Shown: positions 16,044 to 24,479, numbered from the stretch's first letter. The stretch: DNA of 35,291 nucleotides from SIG653 sp964509125 (GCA_964509125.1 CAZDVZ010000021.1:1-35291), one strand, 5' to 3'. Numbers and translations are program-made. Notes: a model not told the origin generated them from the letters alone.

Positions 16044-16396
16044 AAATGAATTCTGCACTTAAAGCATTTCTTTTATTGATCCCATTTATAATTTTAGTTT
16101 TTTTTACTTCACATCAATTTATGGAAACAAATTATTTAAGTGAAGCAGAAGTTAAAGAAATTGTATTTAAACACTCTTCCACATCAAGTTCGGATGTTTT
16201 TGATTTTGTTTTAGAGAAAACCACCGATGAAGAAGGAACCTTTGTTTATAATGTTTCTTACTGTGATTCAAAGGGAGCTTATATATTTAAATTGGATCCC
16301 AAAACAGGAAAAGTTATGGATTCTTTTATAAATAAATTTAGCGACAACAGCGCTACAACTGATGAAACTTCTGAACATAATTTTTTTGAGAGGTAG
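16040..16396 (+). CDS. Membrane-anchored PepSY-like protein
   Basis: This 118-residue protein has an N-terminal membrane anchor (about 6-26) and a C-terminal region resembling a PepSY domain: LSEAEVKEIVFKHS, then FVYNVSYCDSKGAYIFKLDPKTGKVMD. PepSY domains are thought to inhibit peptidases or sense small ligands outside the membrane. The ATG overlaps the dut stop by 4 nt (ATGA), and there is no clear ribosome site, so it depends on coupled translation. A second in-frame ATG 6 nt downstream is an alternative start. It ends in TAG. Confidence 0.75.
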   Translation: MKMNSALKAFLLLIPFIILVFFTSHQFMETNYLSEAEVKEIVFKHSSTSSSDVFDFVLEKTTDEEGTFVYNVSYCDSKGAYIFKLDPKTGKVMDSFINKFSDNSATTDETSEHNFFER

Positions 16397-16400
16397 ATTT

Positions 16401-17243
16401 ATGCAAAATATTGGTTATTACAACGGAAAAGTTGGTTTAATTGAAGATATGATGATCCCGATGAACGATAGGTCAATATATTTTGGCGACGGGGTTTACG
16501 ATGCCACTTGTTGTAAAAACGGGGTTGTTTATCTTGCAGATGAACATATAGATCGTTTCTTTAACAACGCCGGACTTATTGATATCAAACCGAATTTCTC
16601 TAAAAGCGAGTTGAAAACTATTCTTCACTCTTTGCTAAGCAAAGTTGATGCGGATGAATGTTTTGCATATTGGCAAATTTCAAGGGGAACAGCCAAAAGA
16701 AACCATATTTATCCCAATGTTGAGCCTAATTTATACATAACAATAACCCCCGCTCCGATAAGAGATATTTATAAGAAAATTAAAGTTATAACAGGCGAAG
16801 ATAAGCGTTTTCTAATGTGCAACATTAAAACGATAGATCTTCTTCCTACTGTAATTGCTTCTCAAAAAGCGGAAGAAGCAGGCGCGGAAGAGTGCATTTT
16901 CCATCGTGGTGATAGAGTTACCGAATGTTCTCACAGCAATGTTCATATTCTTCAAAACGGAAAACTTAAAACGGCTCCAACAGATTGTTACATTTTACCC
17001 GGCATTGCAAGGGCACATATTATCAAAGCTTGTAAAAAGCTATGTATACCTGTTGACGAAACCGCTTTTACGATTGATGAACTAAAGAAAGCAGACGAGA
17101 TCATTATTTCAAGTTCTTCAAAGTTTTGCTTGTCAGCCGATACTCTTAACAACGAAAAAGTAGGTGGAAAAGCATCTGAGCTTCTTAAAGCTATACAAGA
17201 TGAAGTGTTCTGCGAATTTTTAGAAGGTGTTGGTGTTAAATAA
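16401..17243 (+). CDS. D-amino acid aminotransferase (class IV, PLP-dependent)
   Basis: This 280-residue class IV transaminase probably interconverts D-alanine and D-glutamate for cell-wall synthesis. The ATG at 16401 follows GAGAGG. A longer in-frame start at 16362 lies inside the preceding gene and lacks a site. Visible features are the lead-in NDRSIYFGDGVYD (22-34), the probable PLP lysine K143 in CNIKTIDLLPTV, EAGAEECIFHRGDRVTE, and a TAPTDCYILPGIAR-like stretch near 195-205. Branched-chain aminotransferase or aminodeoxychorismate lyase are alternatives, but the overall pattern fits D-alanine aminotransferase best. It lies 4 nt after the PepSY-like gene. Confidence 0.88.
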   Translation: MQNIGYYNGKVGLIEDMMIPMNDRSIYFGDGVYDATCCKNGVVYLADEHIDRFFNNAGLIDIKPNFSKSELKTILHSLLSKVDADECFAYWQISRGTAKRNHIYPNVEPNLYITITPAPIRDIYKKIKVITGEDKRFLMCNIKTIDLLPTVIASQKAEEAGAEECIFHRGDRVTECSHSNVHILQNGKLKTAPTDCYILPGIARAHIIKACKKLCIPVDETAFTIDELKKADEIIISSSSKFCLSADTLNNEKVGGKASELLKAIQDEVFCEFLEGVGVK

Positions 17244-17301
17244 CTTTATTTTGGTTTTAAAAACCTTAAAAAGTAAATGTTAGTTTAATTATTTTATTTA
17301 A

Positions 17302-17344
17302 AACAGGACTGCAAAAAACAAAATTTGTTATTTGCAGTCCTGTT
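17302..17344. terminator. Bidirectional terminator between convergent genes
   Basis: A perfect 14-bp stem (AACAGGACTGCAAA with TTTGCAGTCCTGTT) has further pairing inside its loop. On the minus strand it is followed by TTTAAATAAAAT and fits the end of the AEC transporter gene. On the plus strand the T run is poor. Confidence 0.8.
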
Positions 17345-17361
17345 CAATTGAGAGTAAAAAT

Positions 17362-18291
17362 TTAATTCACCATAGAATATATTTCTCTTGTAATATAACA
17401 CATTATGGGAATGGAAATAGAGGAAAAAACAAAAGAAAACGCTGTTACATTAGCGGCATATGAAATGTTTTTCTTACGTGCTAATAAAATTACATTGTTT
17501 AAGTCAATTCCGCAGGGAAGACCGGATAGAATAATAAAAACCAGAGCAATCTCAAGAGAAACATGCGCTATTAAGCAAATTCCAAGAATCAATAATGGGA
17601 AAAGAAAAAGTTTAAAAGCAGACACAATTATAATATCAAATTGAAAAGTTAATTTGGAGAGTGGATTTATAGCAAAATACATTCCTATTAAAAGAACCGA
17701 AATTGTTGGAACTATTTCAGATATGTATGAAACGGTATTTGCCAAAGGCAGCACAAACTGTATATCGAAAAAGTACATAATTATCCCCAAAATACCGATT
17801 AAAAAGGGGAGATTAATTATACTTTTAAGTATTGATCTTTTTTTGTAAAATAATTTTCCGGTAAAAACATTAAAAAGAAGCTGGTTAATGAAAATAAAAA
17901 TTGCTGTATAAACCGAAGCATTGATTCCTGTTAATTTTGACAAAAGCGGAAGCGCTAAAATAGAAACACCCGACGAACAAAGTGCACAAGCATATGTATC
18001 GGAGCTATCATTCTTTTTTCGCAAAAAAAAGATATAGGCAATGGAAAAATATAAAGCAAAAATTAAAATCGCTGAAACAACACACCAAATCAATTCAGAA
18101 CTGGTAACTTTTGTTTTTGGCGTTTGAAGACAATCGAGAATAATAAATGGCGTAAAAACATTGACCGTAATTTTACTTATGGTTTTTATAGAATTGGATT
18201 CAATAATATTAAATTTTCCGCTTAAAAATCCCAAAAATAGAATAAATAAATATGGAATTATAGTACTGAACTGTTCGTATATATCCTGCAT
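17362..18291 (-). CDS. Auxin efflux carrier (AEC)-family transporter
   Basis: This 309-residue protein has about ten hydrophobic segments and no soluble domain. It resembles AEC/BART-superfamily permeases (malate, malonate or amino-acid related exporters): an N-terminal LFLGFLSGKFNII, TVNVFTPFIILDCL, the central SSGVSILALPLL, and the C-terminal SGLPCGIDLNNVILLARK. AAGGAG lies 5 nt before the ATG. The substrate cannot be named from the sequence. The gene is monocistronic with its own promoter. Confidence 0.85.
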   Translation of the reverse strand: MQDIYEQFSTIIPYLFILFLGFLSGKFNIIESNSIKTISKITVNVFTPFIILDCLQTPKTKVTSSELIWCVVSAILIFALYFSIAYIFFLRKKNDSSDTYACALCSSGVSILALPLLSKLTGINASVYTAIFIFINQLLFNVFTGKLFYKKRSILKSIINLPFLIGILGIIMYFFDIQFVLPLANTVSYISEIVPTISVLLIGMYFAINPLSKLTFQFDIIIVSAFKLFLFPLLILGICLIAHVSLEIALVFIILSGLPCGIDLNNVILLARKKNISYAANVTAFSFVFSSISIPIMCYITREIYSMVN

Positions 18292-18336
18292 TTTTACTCC
18301 TTAACTTCTAATAATTTTATATCAAATTATATTAAA

Positions 18337-18365
18337 ATTATATCAAATCACACGCCAAAAGTCAA
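18337..18365 (-). promoter_or_regulatory. Promoter of the AEC transporter gene
   Basis: On the minus strand, TTGACT (18360-18365) and TATAAT (18337-18342) are separated by 17 bp. Repeats of ATATAAT/GATATAA lie between it and the start codon. Confidence 0.75.
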
Positions 18366-18434
18366 GATTAATTGTAAGTGAAATGATTGAATTTATATTT
18401 GAAATAAAATATATAACTAATTATTAAATATTTA

Positions 18435-18462
18435 TTGATAGATTTTTATACAGATCTATGAT
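18435..18462 (+). promoter_or_regulatory. Promoter of the PHP-PqqD-nucleotidyltransferase operon
   Basis: TTGATA (18435-18440) and TATGAT (18457-18462) are spaced by 16 bp, about 35 bp before the ATG. Confidence 0.5.
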
Positions 18463-18497
18463 ATACTTAAATGGAATGTGAATTAAAGGGAGTATTT

Positions 18498-19280
18498 ATG
18501 CATTTTAATATTCATACTCATACTTTTCGTTGTAACCACGCATTGGGGAGCGAAAGAGAATATATCGAAAACGCAATTTCAAATAATATAAAGACACTTG
18601 GCTTTTCCGATCATGCACCGTATATTTTTAAAAACGGTCATCATTCCGGATTTAGAATGACACCGGATCAAATAAATGATTATTTTGTTACGCTCATGAC
18701 ACTCAAAGAGGAATATAAAGATGATATTCAGATATATATTGGCTTTGAGGCTGAGTATTATCCTGCAATATTTGATCTTTTTTTAAAATTTATACAACCG
18801 TATCATCCTGATTTTTTAATTTTAGGCCAGCATTTTTTAAATAACGAATATGACGGTGTTTATTCCGGACAAGCAACTGATAACTGCGATACTTTAAAAT
18901 TATATGTGTCCCAAACAATAAACGCTTTAAAAACAGGATGTTTTACATATTTTGCTCATCCTGATCTTATTAATTTTCAGGGTGATAGAAATTTATATTT
19001 AAAAGAGATGGAAAAAGTCTGTGTTGTAGCTAAAGAGCTTGATATTCCTTTGGAGATCAATCTCCTTGGTGTTTTAGAAAACAGAGCATATCCAAGAGAA
19101 GATTTTTTTAAATTAGCCGCCGACATTGGAAATGTTGCAATTTTAGGCTCCGATGCGCATCAACCTCAAAATGTTTATAATCTCCCGGTTATTGAAAAGG
19201 CTTTAAAATTTGCTGATAAAGTTGGAATAAAGGTAGTTGATTCATTGGCCCTTAAGCCAATTTTTAAGGAGGATATATGA
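18498..19280 (+). CDS. PHP-family histidinol-phosphatase-like phosphoesterase
   Basis: This 260-residue protein has a PHP (polymerase and histidinol phosphatase) fold. HTH motif residues H6 and H8 begin it (NIHTHTFRCNHA), followed by FSDHAP, GFEAEY, ILGQHF, YFAHPDL and GSDAHQP, together the metal-binding set of the family. It resembles HisJ/HisK histidinol phosphatases, but no other histidine genes are nearby, and its close coupling to a PqqD-like gene leaves room for another phosphomonoester substrate. The ATG at 18498 follows GGGAG. An ATG at 18471 is too close to the promoter. Its TGA overlaps the next ATG by 4 nt. Confidence 0.88.
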   Translation: MHFNIHTHTFRCNHALGSEREYIENAISNNIKTLGFSDHAPYIFKNGHHSGFRMTPDQINDYFVTLMTLKEEYKDDIQIYIGFEAEYYPAIFDLFLKFIQPYHPDFLILGQHFLNNEYDGVYSGQATDNCDTLKLYVSQTINALKTGCFTYFAHPDLINFQGDRNLYLKEMEKVCVVAKELDIPLEINLLGVLENRAYPREDFFKLAADIGNVAILGSDAHQPQNVYNLPVIEKALKFADKVGIKVVDSLALKPIFKEDI

Positions 19281-19564
19281 ATCGTGTATATAAGGTCAAT
19301 AAAAATTATTCGGCTCGTACAATAAACGGTCTTACTGTTGTTGTTCCAATCTCAGAAGAATGTCCTAAATTTAACGGAATGATGAAGCTTACAGGAATTG
19401 GACCTTATTTGTGGAGTGTTTTCGAAGAGGGGGCTTCCTTTGAAACCGTATGCGAATTAATAATAAATAAATACGAAGTCTCTGCTGAAACCGCAAAAAA
19501 AGATATCAAAGATTTTATTGAATCACTTTTAACACACAATCTTCTAATTGAAATAAGGGAATAA
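19277..19564 (+). CDS. PqqD-like (RiPP recognition element) protein
   Basis: This 95-residue protein shows the PqqD pattern: N-terminal beta strands with SARTINGLTVVVPI, then LTGIGPYLWSVFEEG and YEVSAETAKKDIKDFIESLLTHNLLIE, equivalent to the W-x-x-L-x-x-G and D-V-x-x-F-L-x-x-L core. In peptide-natural-product pathways PqqD domains bind a precursor peptide and present it to a maturase. Here no precursor or radical SAM enzyme is visible. It starts within the PHP stop codon (ATGA overlap) with AAGGAGG upstream and is followed 1 nt later by the nucleotidyltransferase, so all three are co-translated. Confidence 0.85.
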   Translation: MNRVYKVNKNYSARTINGLTVVVPISEECPKFNGMMKLTGIGPYLWSVFEEGASFETVCELIINKYEVSAETAKKDIKDFIESLLTHNLLIEIRE

Positions 19565-19565
19565 T

Positions 19566-20741
19566 ATGCAAAATAATGATAATCATGATACTTCTAAAAT
19601 GAATCATTTGTTTTTAAGCATTTTAAGTTCTTATGTAAACGGAAAAACAAATAATTATACTTTTACACGTGAAGAATGTATTTATCTTGCTTCTCTCGCA
19701 TATAAGCAAGGATTGGGTAGCATCTTTTATAAAGCCGTTGAAAGTATAAAATGTTTTGACGAAGAAGCCTTATATAAACTTTCGGAATACTACAATAAAT
19801 CTTTATTTATGTGTGCCGCCAGAAATGAATCACTCTTTAGAATCTCATCTGCATTCGAAAATTTTGGTGTTGATTTTATCATTTTAAAAGGAGCTGTTTT
19901 CCAAAATTACTATCCATCACCCGAACTTAGGGTTATGAGTGATATAGATTTTTTGATTAAGGACGAGTATCGTAATAAAGTAAAAGAAATTTTAGTATCA
20001 TTGGGAATTAATTTCATTGAAGAAAATAGTTATCAAGATATATATAAAGATTGCAACGGTATTATTATTGAAGTCCACCATGCTCTTTGGGGATATGGTT
20101 TAGAAAAAACTACATTGTATTCAAAGTTATGGAGTTCTGTAAATCAAGCCAAAAATTCAAATCACACCTTTGTAATGTCTGATAATGATAAATACATTTT
20201 TTTAATTACCCATATGTATAAGCATTTTTGTTGTTCTGGAGTGGGATTGAGACCGCTTTTTGATATTTGGTTTTTTTTACAAGAAAAAGAGAATCTTCTT
20301 GATTTTTCATATATAAGATCAGAGCTTTCAGTACTGGGAGAAGAACTCTTCGAAAGGAAAATATTAGAATTAGTAAAATGTATTTTTCTTGATAAAGAAA
20401 AAAATGATGATCTTAAACTTATTGAAGATTATTTATTTCGCTGTAACACACATGGCACAACAAAAATCTCAGTTGCCAGTTCAATGGTAAAAACAAGCAA
20501 AACAAAGCATTTTTTTATACGAATTTTCCCGCCGTATTCATTTATGGTAAGAAGATATGATATATTAAAAAAATTTCCTATTCTGCTTCCATTTTTTTGG
20601 ATATTTAGAATAGTAGTTTTTCCTTTCAATAAAAGAAGCTTAAAAAACAATGTCAATAAATTGAAAAGCATTTCCGAAGACGAATCGCTATACGTGCAAA
20701 AAGTTTTTAAAGCTGCCGGTATTGATACCTATAAATTGTAA
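19566..20741 (+). CDS. Uncharacterised nucleotidyltransferase (NTP_transf_5-like)
   Basis: This 391-residue protein has the core of the putative nucleotidyltransferase family NTP_transf_5: ILKGAVFQNYYPSPELRVMSDIDFLI at about 99-124, with the DID metal-binding pair, then EVHHALWG and KYIFLITHMYKHFC. The C-terminal third is basic and includes a hydrophobic stretch (FPILLPFFWIFRIVVFPF). Members often occur beside PqqD-like genes in polysaccharide or peptide-modification loci. The target is unknown. Confidence 0.82.
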   Translation: MQNNDNHDTSKMNHLFLSILSSYVNGKTNNYTFTREECIYLASLAYKQGLGSIFYKAVESIKCFDEEALYKLSEYYNKSLFMCAARNESLFRISSAFENFGVDFIILKGAVFQNYYPSPELRVMSDIDFLIKDEYRNKVKEILVSLGINFIEENSYQDIYKDCNGIIIEVHHALWGYGLEKTTLYSKLWSSVNQAKNSNHTFVMSDNDKYIFLITHMYKHFCCSGVGLRPLFDIWFFLQEKENLLDFSYIRSELSVLGEELFERKILELVKCIFLDKEKNDDLKLIEDYLFRCNTHGTTKISVASSMVKTSKTKHFFIRIFPPYSFMVRRYDILKKFPILLPFFWIFRIVVFPFNKRSLKNNVNKLKSISEDESLYVQKVFKAAGIDTYKL

Positions 20742-20801
20742 TTTAATTATTAAAGGTTATTTTAAACTTAATGATTTAACATATTAATTGGAGGTCATAC
20801 A

Positions 20802-22202
20802 ATGAAATATGATGTTTTAATAATAGGGGCGGGTCCCTCGGGAATTTTCACTGCGTTAGAACTTCTTAAAAATAAGTTTCAAGGAAGCATATGCATCCTT
20901 GAAAAAGGATTGCCGGTGGAAAAAAGGTTTTGTCCAAAGAAAAACACAAATGTTTGCGTTAATTGTAAACAGTGCAACATAACCACCGGCTTTTCGGGGG
21001 CTGGTGCATTTTCCGACGGCAAATTGTCTCTAAGCCACGAAGTGGGAGGAGATTTACCTACGCTTATTGGTCAAGACGAAACTCAAGATTTGATTAATTA
21101 TACGGATAAGATCTATCTTGAATTTGGGGCGGATACAAAAGTTGAAGGAATTTCTGATCCTGAAAAAACTAAGGAGATTCGCAGACGTGCTATAAAATCC
21201 GGGCTCAAATTGGTAGATTGTCCAATAAGACATATGGGCACAGAAAAAGCTCACGAAATTTATAAGCGAATTCAAGATTATTTATCTGAAAATGGTGTGG
21301 ATCTTATTTTTAACGCAGACTGTACAGATGTTATTATTAAAGACGGCGTATGTATTGGAGCAAAATATTCTGTCCACAATAACTCCGAGACTGAAATTTA
21401 CGGTGATAAAGTTGTTATTGCAACCGGCAGAAAAGGAGCTGACTGGCTTGAAGGGATGTGCAGAACTCACGGAGTTGGGCATTCGGCCGGTACCGTTGAC
21501 ATCGGTGTTAGGGTTGAAGTTCGAAACGAGATCATGGACGAAGTCAACGAGCTTCTATACGAATCAAAACTCATCGGGTATCCCAATCCGTTTAGAAACA
21601 AAGTCAGGACTTTTTGTCAAAATCCGGGCGGATTTGTTAGCCAAGAAAACTATGATAACGATTTAGCTGTTGTTAATGGCCACTCATATAAAGAATTAAA
21701 ATCTAACAACACCAATCTCTCAATACTTTGTAGTCATAATTTTTCCGTACCATTTAATGAACCCATAAAATATGCGAGCATGGTTGGGGCGCTTTCCAAT
21801 ATGTTAGGAAATGGAAAAATTCTTGTTCAACGCTATGGAGATATATTAGACGGAAAACGCACATGGCAAAGAGAACTGGATCGTTCAAATGTTAGACCGA
21901 CTTTACCCGACGCTGTAGCAGGTGACATTAGTGCTGCAATCCCATATCGTACACTCGTAAATATTTTAAAATTTATCGAAGCCCTCGATACCGTTGTTCC
22001 CGGATTCGCAAGCCATGAAACATTATTGTATGCTCCGGAAATTAAGTTCTATTCAAACAGAATAGACATGGACAAAAAATTAAAAACAAATATTAAAAAT
22101 CTTTATTGCTTGGGTGATTCCAGCGGCTGGACAAGAGGTCTCATGATGGCATCTTCTATGGGAGTATATATGGGCAGACTCATTATTTCCGGCGAAGCAT
22201 GA
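20802..22202 (+). CDS. FAD-dependent dehydrogenase-like flavoprotein (COG2509 type)
   Basis: This 466-residue flavoprotein starts with the dinucleotide-binding motif IIGAGPSGIFTALEL (7-21). A cysteine-rich stretch CPKKNTNVCVNCKQC (46-60) is followed by GFSGAGAFSDGKLSL, which is typical of the uncharacterised dehydrogenase family COG2509. VIATGRKGADWLEG and a C-terminal LYCLGDSSGWTRGLMMASSMG (FAD binding) complete it. The four cysteines could bind a metal or an iron-sulfur cluster. The physiological substrate is not known to me. GGAGG is 7 nt before the ATG, and the stop is TGA. Confidence 0.88.
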   Translation: MKYDVLIIGAGPSGIFTALELLKNKFQGSICILEKGLPVEKRFCPKKNTNVCVNCKQCNITTGFSGAGAFSDGKLSLSHEVGGDLPTLIGQDETQDLINYTDKIYLEFGADTKVEGISDPEKTKEIRRRAIKSGLKLVDCPIRHMGTEKAHEIYKRIQDYLSENGVDLIFNADCTDVIIKDGVCIGAKYSVHNNSETEIYGDKVVIATGRKGADWLEGMCRTHGVGHSAGTVDIGVRVEVRNEIMDEVNELLYESKLIGYPNPFRNKVRTFCQNPGGFVSQENYDNDLAVVNGHSYKELKSNNTNLSILCSHNFSVPFNEPIKYASMVGALSNMLGNGKILVQRYGDILDGKRTWQRELDRSNVRPTLPDAVAGDISAAIPYRTLVNILKFIEALDTVVPGFASHETLLYAPEIKFYSNRIDMDKKLKTNIKNLYCLGDSSGWTRGLMMASSMGVYMGRLIISGEA

Positions 22203-22224
22203 TCTTTAAGGGGAAAGGACAAGT

Positions 22225-23121
22225 ATGAAAAAATTATACAAAAATTTAATCTCATTTGTGATGTTATCAGTTGTATTGTTATCACTTTACTCTTGTAGTG
22301 AAACAAGCGAAAGCGGTCAATCAATCATTTCCAATTCTGTAATTTCTTCTTCCGATAATTTAGATACTGGTAAATACGCAGAGCAGGGAGAATTAAAAAT
22401 TAGAATTTTTAAAATGGGTAAATCTGATGCTTACTTATTCAGAACATCAAATAAAACAATTTTGATTGATTGCGGCGACGCTGACGATGCGCAAGAAATT
22501 ATAGACTATTTTTCAGAAAAAGGCTTAACAAAAATTGATTATCTTATTTTTACTCACAAAGATAAAAAATCCATCGGCGGTGCCGCAAGTGTTATTTCTG
22601 CTCTTGAAATTGGATCAATATATGAACCAAATTATGAAAAAAACAGTTCAGAATATGCCGAATATTTAAATGCGGTAACTACTAAAGGAATTAATGCAAA
22701 TATTGTAAATTCAGAGGTTTCGTTCGAAACCGATGATGTAAAATTCAAAATCACACCGTGCTCCAAAACAAGTTACGATGACGACGATAATTATACTTGT
22801 ATGATCAGTGTTATCCATGGAGAAAACAGTTTTCTTTTCGTTGGAGACGCAAAATCGGAAAGAATTGAAGAAATCATTTCTATGAATGACATTAAACACG
22901 ATTTTCTTATGATGCCTGATAACGGACAATATGACGAAAAAACATCCGATTTATTGGAATCTGTTTCTCCAACATATGCAGCCATAACTTGCTCTGACAA
23001 AAACCCTGCGTCCGGTGAGGTTTTATCCCTTTTATCAGATAAGGGTATAAACTACTATTTAACGGTTAATGGAAGTATAAAAATAACAAGTGATAGTAAA
23101 TCAATTATAATTGAGCAATAA
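22225..23121 (+). CDS. Lipoprotein with a degenerate metallo-beta-lactamase (ComEC C-terminal-like) fold
   Basis: This 298-residue lipoprotein has lipobox LYSC, with the cysteine at 24. From about residue 55 it follows the metallo-beta-lactamase fold as in the ComEC/Rec2 extracellular domain: IRIFKMGKSDAYLF, TILIDCGDAD, IDYLIFTH, then FVGDA at 206-210. The zinc motif, normally THxHxDHIGG, reads THKDKKSIGG (110-119), so only the first histidine remains and the DH pair is KS. The later PHHGS-type motif reads PDNGQY, and the GHPS-type motif reads NPAS. It is therefore probably not a hydrolase but a binding or structural protein, if the family assignment is right. The stop is followed by an 18-bp inverted repeat. 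Confidence 0.8.
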   Translation: MKKLYKNLISFVMLSVVLLSLYSCSETSESGQSIISNSVISSSDNLDTGKYAEQGELKIRIFKMGKSDAYLFRTSNKTILIDCGDADDAQEIIDYFSEKGLTKIDYLIFTHKDKKSIGGAASVISALEIGSIYEPNYEKNSSEYAEYLNAVTTKGINANIVNSEVSFETDDVKFKITPCSKTSYDDDDNYTCMISVIHGENSFLFVGDAKSERIEEIISMNDIKHDFLMMPDNGQYDEKTSDLLESVSPTYAAITCSDKNPASGEVLSLLSDKGINYYLTVNGSIKITSDSKSIIIEQ

Positions 23122-23130
23122 ATTTTCATA

Positions 23131-23208
23131 AAAATATCCTTTACGAATATAAATATTATGATAACTGACTGGAGGGATTGTAATGCGCATTCGTAAAGGA
23201 TATTTTTT
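23131..23208 (+). terminator. Inverted repeat enclosing the start of the next gene, terminator-like
   Basis: AAAATATCCTTTACGAAT (23131-23148) and ATTCGTAAAGGATATTTT (23189-23206) are perfectly complementary over 18 bp. The 40-nt loop holds the GGAGG site and the ATG (23183) of the next gene. The right arm is coding sequence and runs into a tract of seven T residues (23203-23209). It could end transcription of the upstream lipoprotein gene, attenuate the downstream gene, or place the start codon in an exposed loop. Confidence 0.7.
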
Positions 23209-23911
23209 TAGAAAAATTGCTAAAAATAAGATCATTATATTAAACTTATCCTTAATATTACTAATATTTTGTGCAGTTTTGTCAAGAATTAGCAGAGAAA
23301 ATAAATCAGGAGATACAATAGCTTATATGCCGTTGTATGACGTAGATACATCTGAGTCTGTTTATTCTATAACGGTCGATTTATCAGGAAAAGAAAATGA
23401 AGACGATGTTAGGTTGCTTGCTCAGGTACTTAAAGGTATGAAAGTTGAAGCTACCTTTTTTGTTACAACAGACTGGATAAAAAGCAATGAAAAATTGATA
23501 GAAATAATAAAAAATGATGGACATATATTTGCACTTATGCTGGACAATGATTTTACAAATCAAAGCAGACGAGATGGTATGAAATATTTAGCTAATGAAA
23601 ATGATTTATTTTTTTCAAAATGCGGCTATTATCCGCTTTTTATACGTATAAAAACAGATAAAACGGGTAAAATACCAGAGCTGATAAGTGCATTTGGTCA
23701 AAAATATGTTTCCGCATCTCACTATTATAATGCTTCATTGGACAATATAAGAGCGGGTGCAATTGTATCAATAACAGAAATAGATAGTGATACGCCATAC
23801 AATATTGCAGAGTATATTGTATCTTGCTCAGAAAAAGGATACAAATCATTGCCACTTGAAAACCTTGTTGAAAAAGACTTGAAACAGAATACAATTAATT
23901 CAGAAAGTTAA
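23183..23911 (+). CDS. Membrane-anchored protein resembling a NodB polysaccharide deacetylase, probably inactive
   Basis: This 242-residue protein has an N-terminal basic start and membrane anchor (about 16-35). The next part aligns by eye with NodB-fold deacetylases: YSITVDLSGKENEDD, LKGMKVEATFFVTTDWIKSN (84-103), then LIEIIKNDGHIFALMLDND. The catalytic Asp-Asp of TFDDG reads VDLSG, the HSxxH zinc motif reads LMLDNDF, and the RxPxG loop is changed (RIKTDKTG). It is thus a probable pseudoenzyme outside the membrane, next to another apparent pseudoenzyme. GGAGGG precedes the ATG within the loop of the inverted repeat. Confidence 0.72.
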   Translation: MRIRKGYFFRKIAKNKIIILNLSLILLIFCAVLSRISRENKSGDTIAYMPLYDVDTSESVYSITVDLSGKENEDDVRLLAQVLKGMKVEATFFVTTDWIKSNEKLIEIIKNDGHIFALMLDNDFTNQSRRDGMKYLANENDLFFSKCGYYPLFIRIKTDKTGKIPELISAFGQKYVSASHYYNASLDNIRAGAIVSITEIDSDTPYNIAEYIVSCSEKGYKSLPLENLVEKDLKQNTINSES

Positions 23912-23922
23912 TGGAGAATAAT

Positions 23923-24363
23923 ATGAGCGAAAATAGGGAAGTGGAAATTTTATTTTTGGATTTCAGAAAAGAATTTATAAAAATTGCTTCAGAAAAAATA
24001 AAATATCCAATTTCTAATATTCCGAAACCGGGAAATTACAACATTGTTGCAATTGATGAGAGTGGCTGTATTTTGTCAAATGAAAATATCAAAGCTGATT
24101 ATGTACTTTGTCCACATTCAACGCCGTGCAGAGGAAATATTAAATGCAATAATATTATAAGCTGTGGAATGAGTTTAAGAAGTACATTTGGCTTGTCTTC
24201 AACTGATAAAAATAGAAGTATGTTTTCGGTAAATAGAGCAATAAATTTTGGAAAGGATCTAATTTTACCATTAGAAGAACCATTCAAGCCCGATAATCGT
24301 CTTTCTTTGTATGAAAATATAATTATCCATGGTATCGAAAAATTAATGGAACAAAAGGGATGA
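23923..24363 (+). CDS. Conserved-looking four-cysteine protein, function unknown
   Basis: This protein has 146 residues if translation starts at 23923, where GGAG lies 5-6 nt upstream. An earlier ATG at 23911 overlaps the previous stop and lacks a good site. There is no signal peptide or membrane segment. The middle carries a cysteine cluster, VLCPHSTPCRGNIKCNNIISCGMS, with one histidine, that could bind a metal or form disulfides. It is followed by RSTFGLSSTDKNRSMFSVNR. I do not recognise a family. It follows the NodB-like gene and is probably co-transcribed with it. It ends in TGA. Confidence 0.7.
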   Translation: MSENREVEILFLDFRKEFIKIASEKIKYPISNIPKPGNYNIVAIDESGCILSNENIKADYVLCPHSTPCRGNIKCNNIISCGMSLRSTFGLSSTDKNRSMFSVNRAINFGKDLILPLEEPFKPDNRLSLYENIIIHGIEKLMEQKG

Positions 24364-24450
24364 TTATACAAAATCTTTTGAAGCATCGGAAATATTGTAA
24401 ATTTATAACTGTTTTTAAAGAAGTTAAGTTAATCGATATGTGCTTTAGTA

Positions 24451-24479
24451 TTGACAAATAAAGCCTTTCAATGTATAAT
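24451..24479 (+). promoter_or_regulatory. Promoter of the DtxR-family regulator gene
   Basis: TTGACA (24451-24456) and TATAAT (24474-24479) are spaced by 17 bp. An in-frame ATG at 24471 overlaps the -10 box and cannot be the start codon. Confidence 0.85.
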
